Source: an uncultured Clostridia bacterium (GTDB lineage Bacteria; Bacillota; Clostridia; Christensenellales; Aristaeellaceae). From it: a stretch of DNA of 17,291 bases. This document shows positions 1 to 6,700 of the stretch, in pieces. The stretch lies in contig CAKUAV010000053.1 of assembly GCA_934636425.1 (NCBI GenBank), forward strand, positions 1 to 17,291. Direction: 5' to 3'. The position numbers were made by a program, and so were the translations under genes. Below the pieces are notes generated by a model. The model ran no database searches. It had not been told where the DNA came from and saw nothing but the letters and a program-made list of their open reading frames with translations. Each line of letters starts with the position of its first letter. Position 1 is the stretch's first letter.

Positions 1-1
1 G

Positions 2-373
2 TTCGAGCGCCTGGAGGAGACCGGCAAGACCATCTTTGAAATGCTGGCCGAAAACAGCGACGAGAACCTCTTCTTCGAGCTGGATCTGTTCTGGGTGCAG
101 CGCGGCGGCGCGAACCCCATCGATATGCTGCGCAAAATGAAGGGGCGCATGGTGACCTCTCACATCAAGGACATGAACGGCAGCGCCGACAACGCCAATG
201 TCATCGCGCCCATCGGCAAGGGCAATCTGAACTTCGGCGCGATCATCCCCGCCTGCGACGAATGCGGCGTGGAGTATGTGTTCATCGAGCAGGACAACGC
301 GCCCGAGACCGATTCCATGGCCTGCGTCGAATACAGCCTGAACACGCTCAAGAAGATGGGCGGCCGATTCTGA
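2..373 (+). CDS. sugar phosphate isomerase/epimerase, C-terminal part (5' end outside window)
   Basis: This is the last 123 residues of a xylose-isomerase-like TIM-barrel protein (sugar phosphate isomerase/epimerase family). The frame is open from base 2, so the start lies upstream of the window. Family-type segments are visible: FFELDLFWVQ (strand with an acidic residue), TSHIKDMNG (the conserved His-Lys-Asp stretch) and VFIEQDNA (a late strand with the metal-binding Glu). In this family these acidic and His residues hold a divalent metal that assists aldose/ketose or epimer interconversion; the substrate cannot be read from the sequence. It is probably cytoplasmic and probably co-transcribed with the serine hydrolase that starts 60 bases downstream. 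The gap holds a short hairpin (about 387-409) without a T run, so not an obvious terminator. Confidence 0.85.
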   Translation, partial: FERLEETGKTIFEMLAENSDENLFFELDLFWVQRGGANPIDMLRKMKGRMVTSHIKDMNGSADNANVIAPIGKGNLNFGAIIPACDECGVEYVFIEQDNAPETDSMACVEYSLNTLKKMGGRF

Positions 374-433
374 TCAAAAAAATATGGGCGTCTCCGCAGA
401 GGGGGCGCCTGATTCTTAACGAGGAGGACGGAC

Positions 434-1468
434 ATGGAGCTTAAAAATGTGGAACAGTTCGCCGCAAACGTCCGGCAGGCCGTCGAGGAGGAGAAGATCC
501 CCGGCGCGGTGCTGCTGGCGGGGCGGCGCGGCGAGACCATGCTGCACGAGACATACGGCTGGGCGCAGATCATCCCCGAGCGCGACAGAATGCGCCCGGA
601 CACGCGCTTTGACATCGCCTCGCTGACCAAGCTGACCGGCACATGGCCGGCGATCATGCTGCTGCTGCAATCCGGCAGGCTCACGCTGGACACGAAGCTG
701 CCCGATATGCTGCACAGGCCGATGCATCCGGCGCTGCGCGAGGTGACGCTGTGGAATCTGCTCACCCACACGGCGGGCTTTATTCCCGATATGTGGCCGG
801 ACATTTTCGGCGAGACGCGGCAGGAGCGCATAGACGGCCTGCTGTCGCTTCAGCCCGTCAAGCCGCGGAACGGTCAGGTGCTCTACAGCGATCTGTCGTT
901 CATTTTCCTGGGCGAGATCATCGCCGAGGCCTACGGAAAGCCTCAGGATCAGGTCGCGCGCGAGATTTTCGACGAGCTGGGCATGCCCTCGACCGGCTAT
1001 CTGCCCCCGCAGGACGCGCACTTCGCCGCCACCGAGATCCGCCCGGGCACAGACAAGCCCCGCCGCGGCCGCGTCCATGACGAGACCTGCGAGATGCTGG
1101 GCGGCGTGGCCGGACACGCCGGCGTGTTCTCCACGGCGGAGGATCTGGGCCGCTTCTGCGCCGCGATCATCCCGGATTCCTGCCATGCGATGTTCGATCC
1201 CGAATGGCTGAAGAAGGCCTATACCAATCAGACCGCGTTTCTGGGCGAAAATCGCTGTCTGGCGTGGATCGCCTATCATCAGCGGCCGGAGGGCAACATC
1301 ATCGGCCACACCGGCTTTACCGGCACCAGCCTGTGGATCGACACCGTTTCGGGCGACTATGTGGTGCTGCTGACCAACCGCGTGCATCCCACCCGCGCGA
1401 ACGAGTATCTCTGGCCGCTGCGCCGGGAGGGCTTCAAGACCGTATTCGGCGTGGAGATCGAGAGCTGA
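434..1468 (+). CDS. serine hydrolase, beta-lactamase (class C/penicillin-binding) family
   Basis: A 344-residue protein of the beta-lactamase-related serine hydrolase family, which includes class C beta-lactamases, DD-peptidases and esterases. The catalytic SxxK is S63-L-T-K66 (in DIASLTKLTGT). The second motif, usually YxN, reads Y151-S-D (YSDLSFIFLGEII). The third, K/H-T-G, is H292-T-G (GHTGFTGTSLWID). GHAGVFSTAEDLGRF near residue 227 is also typical. No signal peptide or membrane segment is visible, so it is probably cytoplasmic, which argues against resistance and for an esterase or amidase role. The start is supported by GAGGAGG at 421-427 with about 6 bases spacing. The sugar isomerase just upstream suggests a sugar-catabolic operon. 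Substrate unknown. Confidence 0.9.
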   Translation: MELKNVEQFAANVRQAVEEEKIPGAVLLAGRRGETMLHETYGWAQIIPERDRMRPDTRFDIASLTKLTGTWPAIMLLLQSGRLTLDTKLPDMLHRPMHPALREVTLWNLLTHTAGFIPDMWPDIFGETRQERIDGLLSLQPVKPRNGQVLYSDLSFIFLGEIIAEAYGKPQDQVAREIFDELGMPSTGYLPPQDAHFAATEIRPGTDKPRRGRVHDETCEMLGGVAGHAGVFSTAEDLGRFCAAIIPDSCHAMFDPEWLKKAYTNQTAFLGENRCLAWIAYHQRPEGNIIGHTGFTGTSLWIDTVSGDYVVLLTNRVHPTRANEYLWPLRREGFKTVFGVEIES

Positions 1469-1526
1469 CGGCGACAAACCCGAACATTAAGTTGCGGTTA
1501 TCGGCCAAAAAGTTCGCAAAAAGGGC

Positions 1527-1555
1527 TTGACAACGGAGCCCTGGCGCTGTATAAT
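1527..1555 (+). promoter_or_regulatory. consensus sigma-A promoter of the met leader
   Basis: TTGACA at 1527-1532, a 17-base spacer and TATAAT at 1550-1555 make a full-consensus housekeeping promoter. An A-rich stretch just upstream (about 1506-1522) could act as an UP element. Transcription should start near 1562 and enter the Met-rich leader frame at 1587. It is the strongest-looking promoter in the window. Confidence 0.9.
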
Positions 1556-1586
1556 GCGTATAACTTCAAGGAAAGGGGAAAGGGTC

Positions 1587-1664
1587 ATGAAGAAGTCCAT
1601 GTTCGCTCAGATGAATAGCCTGATGTGCATGCGCCGCGTGTCCGTTTCCCACATTCCGGGATGA
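1587..1664 (+). CDS. Met-rich leader peptide of the methionine transporter operon (putative)
   Basis: A 25-codon frame opens 31 bases after the TATAAT box, behind a purine-rich ribosome binding stretch (AAGGAAAGGGGAAAGGG, 1568-1584), and ends at TGA 1662-1664. Met occupies positions 1, 5, 9, 13 and 15 (one in five codons), with a local MCM at 13-15, followed by MRRVSV and the end SHIPG. Its neighbours give it meaning: a consensus promoter upstream, an intrinsic terminator 35 bases downstream, then metN. This is the layout of an amino-acid attenuator in which slow decoding of Met codons governs read-through. The part after the Met codons can pair with itself (1638-1642 with 1663-1667, 1647-1650 with 1658-1661) or, through 1644-1650, with the terminator arm. 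Translation and the role are inferred, not shown. Confidence 0.6.
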   Translation: MKKSMFAQMNSLMCMRRVSVSHIPG

Positions 1665-1698
1665 CACCGTTTTTTGGCGAACCAGTCAAAATGTCATT

Positions 1699-1735
1699 CA
1701 GGCGGGAAGCGGATATGCTTTCCGCCTGTTTTTTT
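1699..1735 (+). terminator. intrinsic terminator in the metNIQ leader (attenuator)
   Basis: The arms CAGGCGGGAAGC (1699-1710) and GCTTTCCGCCTG (1717-1728) form a 12-bp stem with one G-U pair and a 6-base loop, followed by seven T (1729-1735). The upstream arm also matches GTTTCCC (1644-1650, inside the leader frame), so an alternative anti-terminator pairing with 1704-1710 is available. A 9-base direct repeat, GTCAAAATG, flanks the hairpin at 1685-1693 and 1736-1744. Confidence 0.9.
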
Positions 1736-1784
1736 GTCAAAATGCGGTATATGCTGAATTAGCGCAAAAATAACCGCGCTGTTC

Positions 1785-1813
1785 GTATGTATAACATACC
1801 AGCATGGTATAAT
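1785..1813 (+). promoter_or_regulatory. second metN promoter (extended -10) with palindromic operator-like site
   Basis: TGGTATAAT at 1805-1813 is an extended -10 element. Nothing like a good -35 lies at the usual spacing. That position is instead taken by the inverted repeat GTATG-TATAA-CATAC (1785-1799), which could be an operator. This promoter lies after the leader terminator, so metN could also be transcribed independently of the attenuator. No regulator for it is in the window. Confidence 0.55.
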
Positions 1814-1865
1814 ACTCGGCAATCAGAAGAACGGGCTCTTCAATACGATTAAGGAAGTGAAAGCT

Positions 1866-2873
1866 ATGCCGGACAATCCCATGATCTGCATAGAACACCT
1901 CAAGAAAATATATGGAAGCGGCGCTTCCGCCGTCGCGGCGCTGGACGACGTGAGTCTGACCATACGCAAGGGCGATATTCACGGCATCATCGGCATGAGC
2001 GGCGCGGGCAAGTCCACGCTGATACGCTGCATCAACCGCCTGGACACCCCGACGGAGGGACGCATACTCATCGACGGACAGGACATTCTGGCGATGAACG
2101 ACAAGAACCTGCGCGCCGTTCGCAAGCGCGTGAGCATGATCTTTCAGCAGTTCAACCTGCTGATGCAGAAGAACGTCGCGCGCAATGTCCGCTATCCGCT
2201 GGAGATCGCCGGCGTGCCCAAGGCCAAGGCCAACAAGCGCGTCGAGGAGCTGCTGGAGATCGTCGGGCTGTCCCACAAGGCGAGCGCCTATCCGGCGCAG
2301 CTGTCCGGCGGCCAGAAGCAGCGCGTGGCCATTGCCCGGGCGCTGGCCTCCGATCCCGAGGTGCTTCTGTGCGACGAGGCCACCAGCGCGCTCGACCCGA
2401 TGACCACGCAGTCGATCCTCTCGCTGCTTCAGGACATCAACCGCCGGCTGGGCATCACCGTGGTGGTCATAACGCACGAAATGGCGGTCATTCGCCAGAT
2501 CTGCAACCGCGTGACCATCATAGACGGCGGCAAGATCGTCGAGGAGGGCGACGTGGACGAGGTGTTCACCCACACGCGCAGCGCCGCCGGCCGCCGCCTG
2601 TTCGGCATTGTGGACGAGGAAGAGGAAAGCCCCGAATACAAAGAGGCGGTTCGGCTGGTGTTCGACGGCGAATCGGTCAACGAGCCGATACTGTCCAACT
2701 TTATTCTCAAAACCGGCATGGCGGTCAACATACTCTCCGCCGACGTCAAGCAGATTTCCGGCAAGCGCTACGGCCAGATGATGCTGGAAATGCCCGCCTC
2801 CTATGAGGACCGCAGCCGGCTGATTTCCACGCTGCGGAATATGGGACTGACGGCTGAGGAGGTGCATCTGTAA
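1866..2873 (+). CDS. metN: methionine ABC transporter ATP-binding protein MetN
   Basis: The 335-residue ATPase of the MetNIQ importer, which drives uptake of D/L-methionine across the membrane. Visible motifs are the Walker A GMSGAGKST (43-51), Q-loop FQQFNLL (Q94), signature LSGGQ (146-150), Walker B VLLCDE (166-171) and switch His in VITHE (H204). After the ATPase core, residues about 255-335 form the C-terminal NIL (ACT-like) domain that in MetN binds methionine and inhibits transport. Length matches the family. I chose ATG 1866 because AAGGA at 1851-1855 sits 10 bases before it; the in-frame GTG at 1857 has no room for a binding site. The stop overlaps the metI start (TAATG), indicating translational coupling. 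Confidence 0.97.
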   Translation: MPDNPMICIEHLKKIYGSGASAVAALDDVSLTIRKGDIHGIIGMSGAGKSTLIRCINRLDTPTEGRILIDGQDILAMNDKNLRAVRKRVSMIFQQFNLLMQKNVARNVRYPLEIAGVPKAKANKRVEELLEIVGLSHKASAYPAQLSGGQKQRVAIARALASDPEVLLCDEATSALDPMTTQSILSLLQDINRRLGITVVVITHEMAVIRQICNRVTIIDGGKIVEEGDVDEVFTHTRSAAGRRLFGIVDEEEESPEYKEAVRLVFDGESVNEPILSNFILKTGMAVNILSADVKQISGKRYGQMMLEMPASYEDRSRLISTLRNMGLTAEEVHL

Positions 2874-3535
2874 TGACGGCTGAAAAAGTCTGGGCGCTCG
2901 TCCAGCAGGGCTTTGTCGACACGCTGTACATGACCATTCCGGCCACGATACTGGCCTATCTGGTGGGCCTGCCGCTGGGCGTTCTGTTGGTCATCACCCG
3001 AAAGGGCGGCATACGGCCGCTGCCGACGTTCAACAAGGTGCTGGACATCGTGATCAACTTCCTGCGCTCCGTGCCGTTCATCATACTGCTGGTCATGCTC
3101 TTTCCCGTCACGCGCGTTGTCATGGGCACGTCGGTCGGCACGCGCTCGATCATATTCCCGCTGTTTGTCAGCGCGTTCCCGTTCGTGGCGCGCATGGTCG
3201 AATCCTCGCTCAACGAGGTGGACGCCGGCCTGATCGAGGCGGCGCAGTCCATGGGCAGCACCACGATGCAGATCATCCGCAAGGTGCTTCTCCCCGAGGC
3301 GCTGCCCTCGCTGATCAGCGGCGCGGCCATCTGCGTGACCACCATACTGGCCTACACGGCCATGGCGGGCGCGGCCGGCGGCGACGGTCTGGGCAAGATC
3401 GCCATCACATACGGCCTCAACCGCCGCGAATACGGCGTGATGTACGCCGCCTCCATCGCGCTGGTCGTGCTGGTGCAGGTGTTCCAGCTGATCGGCAACA
3501 TCCTCACAAAGGCGCTGGATCACCGCCATCGCTGA
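2873..3535 (+). CDS. metI: methionine ABC transporter permease MetI
   Basis: A 220-residue membrane permease subunit of the methionine importer. About five hydrophobic segments are visible (roughly 15-42, 57-80, 90-108, 148-172 and 186-213). The cytoplasmic EAA loop that docks on the ATPase runs from E122 (EAAQSMGSTTMQIIRKVLLP). Length and segment count fit MetI. The start codon shares a base with the metN stop (TAATG), and AGGAGG-like bases in the end of metN (2857-2862) serve as its binding site. metQ follows after a 105-base gap with no clear promoter or terminator. Confidence 0.96.
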   Translation: MTAEKVWALVQQGFVDTLYMTIPATILAYLVGLPLGVLLVITRKGGIRPLPTFNKVLDIVINFLRSVPFIILLVMLFPVTRVVMGTSVGTRSIIFPLFVSAFPFVARMVESSLNEVDAGLIEAAQSMGSTTMQIIRKVLLPEALPSLISGAAICVTTILAYTAMAGAAGGDGLGKIAITYGLNRREYGVMYAASIALVVLVQVFQLIGNILTKALDHRHR

Positions 3536-3640
3536 AATCCTTAATGCGTTTTCGTTGCGCGCGAGGGCCTACGTTTCATTCGCCATGAAGCTTTCGCCGC
3601 TTATCATATATTCCTTATTTTATTGAAGGAGGTTGTCCCC

Positions 3641-4498
3641 ATGAAGAAACTCGTTTCCCTGCTGCTCGCCGCTCTGCTCGTGCTGTCCGTCGCCAGCTGC
3701 GCTCTGGCCGAGGAGAAAAAGACCATTGTGATCGGCGCCACGCCCTCCCCGCATCAGGAGGTGCTTGAGCTGATTCAGGACGACATGGCCGCTCTGGGCT
3801 ATGAGCTTGAGATCATCACCTTTACCGAGTATCCGCTGCCCAACCCGGCTCTGGCCGACAAGCAGCTGGACGCCAACTACTTCCAGCATCTGCCCTATCT
3901 GAACGCCTACAACGCCACCGTGTCCGACGACGAGAAGCTCGTTCCGGTGATCGGCGTTCACTATGAGCCCTACGGCATCTACGCCGGCAAGACCAAGACT
4001 CTGGAAGAGCTGGCCGACGGCGCGGTTGTGGCCGTGACCAACGACCCCTCCAACGAAACCCGCGCGCTGCTGCTCCTGCAGGAGGCCGGCCTGATCAAGC
4101 TGCCCGAGGACGCGACCGTCGATTCCTCTCTGACCGTGCTGGACATCGTCGAGAACCCCAAGAACCTCGACATCAAGGAAGTGGACGCCAACCTGCTGCC
4201 CACAATGCTTGAGGACGTCGATATCGCCGTCATCAACGGCAACTTCGCCCTGGACGCCGGCTTGAGCCCCGCCAAGGACGCCATATTCCTCGAGGCCGCC
4301 GATTCCGAGGCCGGCAAGACCTACACCAACTACGTCGTCGTCCGTCAGGAGGACGTGGACGCGGACTGGGTCGAGGCTCTGCGCACCTGCCTGTGCAGCC
4401 AGAAGGTGTATGACTTCATGCTGAACAATGAAGCCTACGCCGGCGGCGTGATCCCCGCCTTCACCGTTGAGGAGAGCGCCGACAAGGCCGCGGAATAA
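3641..4498 (+). CDS. metQ: methionine-binding lipoprotein MetQ
   Basis: A 285-residue substrate-binding protein (NlpA/MetQ family) that captures methionine outside the membrane and delivers it to MetNI. The N terminus is a lipoprotein signal: two Lys, a Leu/Ala-rich core and lipobox V17-A-S-C20, so Cys20 would be lipidated and the protein anchored to the outer face of the membrane. The mature part begins EEKKTIVIGATPSPHQEVL, then TFTEYPLPN and LDANYFQHLPYL, which are characteristic of MetQ. The start is set by AAGGAGG at 3626-3632, 8 bases ahead of ATG 3641; an in-frame TTG at 3623 lies upstream of that binding site. Last gene of the operon. Confidence 0.96.
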   Translation: MKKLVSLLLAALLVLSVASCALAEEKKTIVIGATPSPHQEVLELIQDDMAALGYELEIITFTEYPLPNPALADKQLDANYFQHLPYLNAYNATVSDDEKLVPVIGVHYEPYGIYAGKTKTLEELADGAVVAVTNDPSNETRALLLLQEAGLIKLPEDATVDSSLTVLDIVENPKNLDIKEVDANLLPTMLEDVDIAVINGNFALDAGLSPAKDAIFLEAADSEAGKTYTNYVVVRQEDVDADWVEALRTCLCSQKVYDFMLNNEAYAGGVIPAFTVEESADKAAE

Positions 4499-4525
4499 TC
4501 CCCCAAAGCCCCACAAATCAAAATA

Positions 4526-4553
4526 CCCGGTCGCTTCGTTTGGAGCGGCCGGG
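4526..4553 (+). terminator. hairpin after metQ, probable operon end
   Basis: CCCGGTCGCT (4526-4535) pairs with AGCGGCCGGG (4544-4553), 10 bp with one G-U pair and an 8-base loop. There is no T run on the plus side; read on the minus strand it is followed by TATTTTGATTTG, so it may work better in that direction. A modest terminator call. Confidence 0.4.
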
Positions 4554-4574
4554 CTTCGAGCGGTTAAAGGAAAG

Positions 4575-4742
4575 CTAAGGCGATACCGCACAACTCGGCG
4601 GCGCATCAGGCGATGTCTTTCCCGCCATCTGCGGCATGCAAATTTCTCGATTTACCTCCAGTAAACCTTCGAAATCTGCATTTGCATCTGACGAAAAATC
4701 CATTCGCCGGCCGACCACCTCGTTTGTGCGGTGTCGCCCTAA
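4575..4742. repeat. MITE-like element with near-matching terminal inverted repeats
   Basis: The ends CTAAGGCGATACCGCACAA (4575-4593) and the reverse complement of 4724-4742 agree at 16 of 19 positions. Inside lie nested arms: TGCAAAT and ATTTGCA (4648-4654 and 4678-4684), and at the centre TTTAC-CTCCA-GTAAA, a perfect short hairpin (about 4661-4675). It contains no reading frame of note. It fills the gap between metQ and the minus-strand oxidoreductase. Size and symmetry suggest a non-autonomous mobile repeat or a folded RNA element. Copies elsewhere cannot be checked from one window. Confidence 0.6.
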
Positions 4743-4743
4743 A

Positions 4744-4799
4744 AAATTAAAATAAACGGGCGCATCCCGCCGGTTCAATGCGAATCGGGCGGGATGCGC
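4744..4799 (-). terminator. intrinsic terminator of the thuA-like/oxidoreductase operon
   Basis: GCGCATCCCGCC (4760-4771) pairs perfectly with GGCGGGATGCGC (4788-4799), a 12-bp stem. Read on the minus strand the stem is followed by CCGTTTATTTTAATTTTTT, an A/T tract rich in U. It lies just past the oxidoreductase stop at 4806. Confidence 0.85.
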
Positions 4800-4805
4800 T
4801 CTTTG

Positions 4806-5855
4806 TCATCCTCTGATATTCACCCACTGATCCTTCCCGGCGGATTCCATAAGCGCCTCGAGGACGTACTGGAGCTTCACGCCGTCCCTGAGCTGCGGTC
4901 GCCACGGATCGTCTTTTCCATTGAGCAGATCGATGAAGGACTGCTGCTGAGGATAGCGGTATTCGTCGGGGATTTCGATCTCCTCCATCTCGGCATGGCC
5001 GCCCATGGCGATCTCCATGTGTTTGGGATCGGTCAGATCGAAGCGGAAGCCGCCCTTTTCGCCGTAGATCTCGGCGCGGACGCGGTTCTTGTTGCCGCTG
5101 GCCGCGCGGGACACGCCGAACGTGGCCGACGCGCCGCTCTTCATTCGGGCGAAGAAATTGCACACGTCGTCGGTGGTGACCGGCGCGATCTCCTCGCTGT
5201 CCAGCTTCTTGCGCTCCTTGACGATGACGTCCATCTGGGCGATCAGTCCGTCGTAATCGCCGGCGAGGAAGCGCACCGTGTCGAGAATGTGTACGGCCAG
5301 ATCGCCGCTCACGCCGTAGCGCGCGATTTTCTCGTCAAAGCGCCAGTCAAGGCGACGACCTTCCCAGTAGGCGCTGTCCTTGAGATAGCTGGCGTAAATG
5401 CTGTGTATGCGGCCGATCTTGCCCTCGTCGATCAGCTTTTTGGCATAGCGCACGGCGGGGAAGAAGCGATAGGAAAAGCAGATCTGCGATTTGATATGCT
5501 TCTCGTCGGCGGCCTTGAGCAGCGCCTCGGTCTCCTCGATCGATATGCCCAGCGGCTTTTCGATGTTGAAGGGCTTGCCGGCCTCCACCGCGGCCAGGCC
5601 GATGGCGCAGTGGCTGTCGTTGGGGGTGCAGACGTCCACCGCGTCCACCTCGCCGCAGGCGAGCAGATCGCGATAGTCCGTAAAGCGCATATTCTCCGCA
5701 ATGCCGAATTTGTCGCCGACTTCCTTCAGGCGCGCGGGATTCACGTCGCAGATCGCGACGACATTCGCGCCCTGAGCGTTCTGATAGCCGCCCATATGCG
5801 CGCCGACGCCGATGCCGCCCACGCCGATGATACCGATCTGAATGGGATTGTGCAT
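4806..5855 (-). CDS. Gfo/Idh/MocA family NAD(P)-dependent oxidoreductase
   Basis: A 349-residue cytoplasmic oxidoreductase. The N-terminal Rossmann fold shows G11-V-G-G-I-G16 after a beta strand (IQIGII), with the acidic end of strand two in ICDVNPARL. The family EKP motif is E99-K-P101 (FNIEKPLG), with the conserved Lys expected at the active site. GDLAVHILDT (184-193) carries the usual His and Asp (H189, D192). Such enzymes oxidise or reduce sugars and cyclitols with NAD(P); the exact substrate is not readable. The frame stays open upstream, but ATG 5855 is the real start: AGGAGG lies 9 bases before it, inside the end of the preceding ThuA-like gene. The two genes form one operon. Confidence 0.93.
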   Translation of the reverse strand: MHNPIQIGIIGVGGIGVGAHMGGYQNAQGANVVAICDVNPARLKEVGDKFGIAENMRFTDYRDLLACGEVDAVDVCTPNDSHCAIGLAAVEAGKPFNIEKPLGISIEETEALLKAADEKHIKSQICFSYRFFPAVRYAKKLIDEGKIGRIHSIYASYLKDSAYWEGRRLDWRFDEKIARYGVSGDLAVHILDTVRFLAGDYDGLIAQMDVIVKERKKLDSEEIAPVTTDDVCNFFARMKSGASATFGVSRAASGNKNRVRAEIYGEKGGFRFDLTDPKHMEIAMGGHAEMEEIEIPDEYRYPQQQSFIDLLNGKDDPWRPQLRDGVKLQYVLEALMESAGKDQWVNIRG

Positions 5856-5869
5856 AGCGATGACCCTCC

Positions 5870-6586
5870 TTATTTCGTCTCCATGGGCGTGAACTGACCG
5901 TAGACCGGCGCGCCGCCCGAGGGAGCCGCCCAGGCCGCGGCGTTGCGCAGCACATGGCGGATGTTCTTGTCCTGATAGGTGGGATAGGCCTCGTGGCCGG
6001 GCTGGAAGTAGAATATTTTGCCCGCGCCGTAATGATAGCAGCAGCCGCTGCGCAGCACAGCGCCGCCGGAGAACCAGCTGATGAACACCAGCTCGTCGGG
6101 CGTGGGTATGTTGAAATGCTCGCAGTAGGTCTCCTCGATGGGCAGCTCGAAGAACTCGGGCAGCCCCGCGGCGATGGGATGGCCGGGCATGACGGTGAAT
6201 ATGCGCTCGTGATCGCCGTTTTCCCACCATTTCGAGCGGCATTCCGTGCCCATCAGGCGGCGGAACAGCTTCGAATAGTGTCCGGAGTGCAGCACGATCA
6301 GCCCCATGCCGTCCCGCACGCGGCAGGCGATGCGCTCGATCAGCGCGTCCGATACGTCGTTGTGCCGAACGTGTCCCCACCAGAACAGCACGTCGGTGTC
6401 GTTTAGAATATCGTCCGGCAGACCCTGCTCGGGCTGATCGAGCGTGGCGGTGCGCACGCTGAAGCGCTTTTCGTCATCCTCGCGCAGCGCGTCCGCAATC
6501 GCGCCGTGCAGGCCGCCGGGATAGATCGCCCTGATCGCGGCCTCCTGATCATGGACGTTTTCGTTCCAGACTGTAACGCGGATCAT
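5870..6586 (-). CDS. ThuA-domain (trehalose utilization-like) protein
   Basis: A 238-residue protein of the ThuA family, a glutamine-amidotransferase-like fold often found beside Gfo/Idh/MocA oxidoreductases in sugar-catabolic loci. Seen: the family-type start MIRVTVWNEN, DTDVLFWWGHVRHNDV, GLIVLHSGHYSKLF, the late GAGKIFYFQPGHEAYPTYQD and the C-terminal RNAAAWAA. In rhizobia ThuAB takes part in 3-keto disaccharide metabolism, so a role with the next-gene oxidoreductase is plausible. Two ATG codons stand in tandem (6589 and 6586); GGGAGGG gives better spacing (about 7 bases) for 6586. The stop lies 14 bases before the oxidoreductase start. No signal peptide. Confidence 0.88.
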   Translation of the reverse strand: MIRVTVWNENVHDQEAAIRAIYPGGLHGAIADALREDDEKRFSVRTATLDQPEQGLPDDILNDTDVLFWWGHVRHNDVSDALIERIACRVRDGMGLIVLHSGHYSKLFRRLMGTECRSKWWENGDHERIFTVMPGHPIAAGLPEFFELPIEETYCEHFNIPTPDELVFISWFSGGAVLRSGCCYHYGAGKIFYFQPGHEAYPTYQDKNIRHVLRNAAAWAAPSGGAPVYGQFTPMETK

Positions 6587-6618
6587 CATTTTCCCTCCCG
6601 ATTGAATTTTCCGGCTCT

Positions 6619-6647
6619 ATTGTACGCCGCCCGCGCGCGTGCTATAA
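6619..6647 (-). promoter_or_regulatory. probable promoter of the thuA-like operon, facing the AraC-type promoter
   Basis: On the minus strand TACAAT (6624-6619) has TTATAG (6647-6642) 17 bases upstream. The -35 is weak, so an activator may be needed. It lies exactly on top of the plus-strand promoter of the AraC-type gene, with each -10 covering the other's -35. Confidence 0.45.
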
Positions 6648-6648
6648 T
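6620..6648 (+). promoter_or_regulatory. promoter of the AraC-type regulator
   Basis: TTGTAC (6620-6625), a 17-base spacer and TATAAT (6643-6648). A direct repeat TGTACGC occurs at 6621-6627 and 6648-6654, bracketing the promoter; it could be a regulator half-site. Confidence 0.65.
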
Positions 6649-6700
6649 GTACGCGGGATTCAATGTTGTTGTAAATTTCGGTCAAACGGGAGGGAGCGTC

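Noticed and set aside
416..1477. 353-codon minus-strand frame opposite the serine hydrolase
   Set aside because: Shadow of a gene with intact SxxK and HTG motifs; rich in Arg, Gln, Gly and Ala as antisense frames of GC-rich genes usually are.
1469..1526. Possible terminator after the serine hydrolase
   Set aside because: Only short, imperfect pairings and no T run; I could not support a terminator here.
1737..2867. 376-codon minus-strand frame opposite metN
   Set aside because: metN on the plus strand carries every ABC ATPase motif; the minus frame would run through the metN promoter and the terminator T run.
3536..3640. Possible internal promoter between metI and metQ
   Set aside because: TTGCGC near 3554 and A/T-rich bases near 3602 do not combine at a proper spacing.
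5856..6380. N-terminal extension of the oxidoreductase frame
   Set aside because: The frame is open but overlaps the ThuA-like gene; the Rossmann motif begins right after ATG 5855, which has a good binding site.
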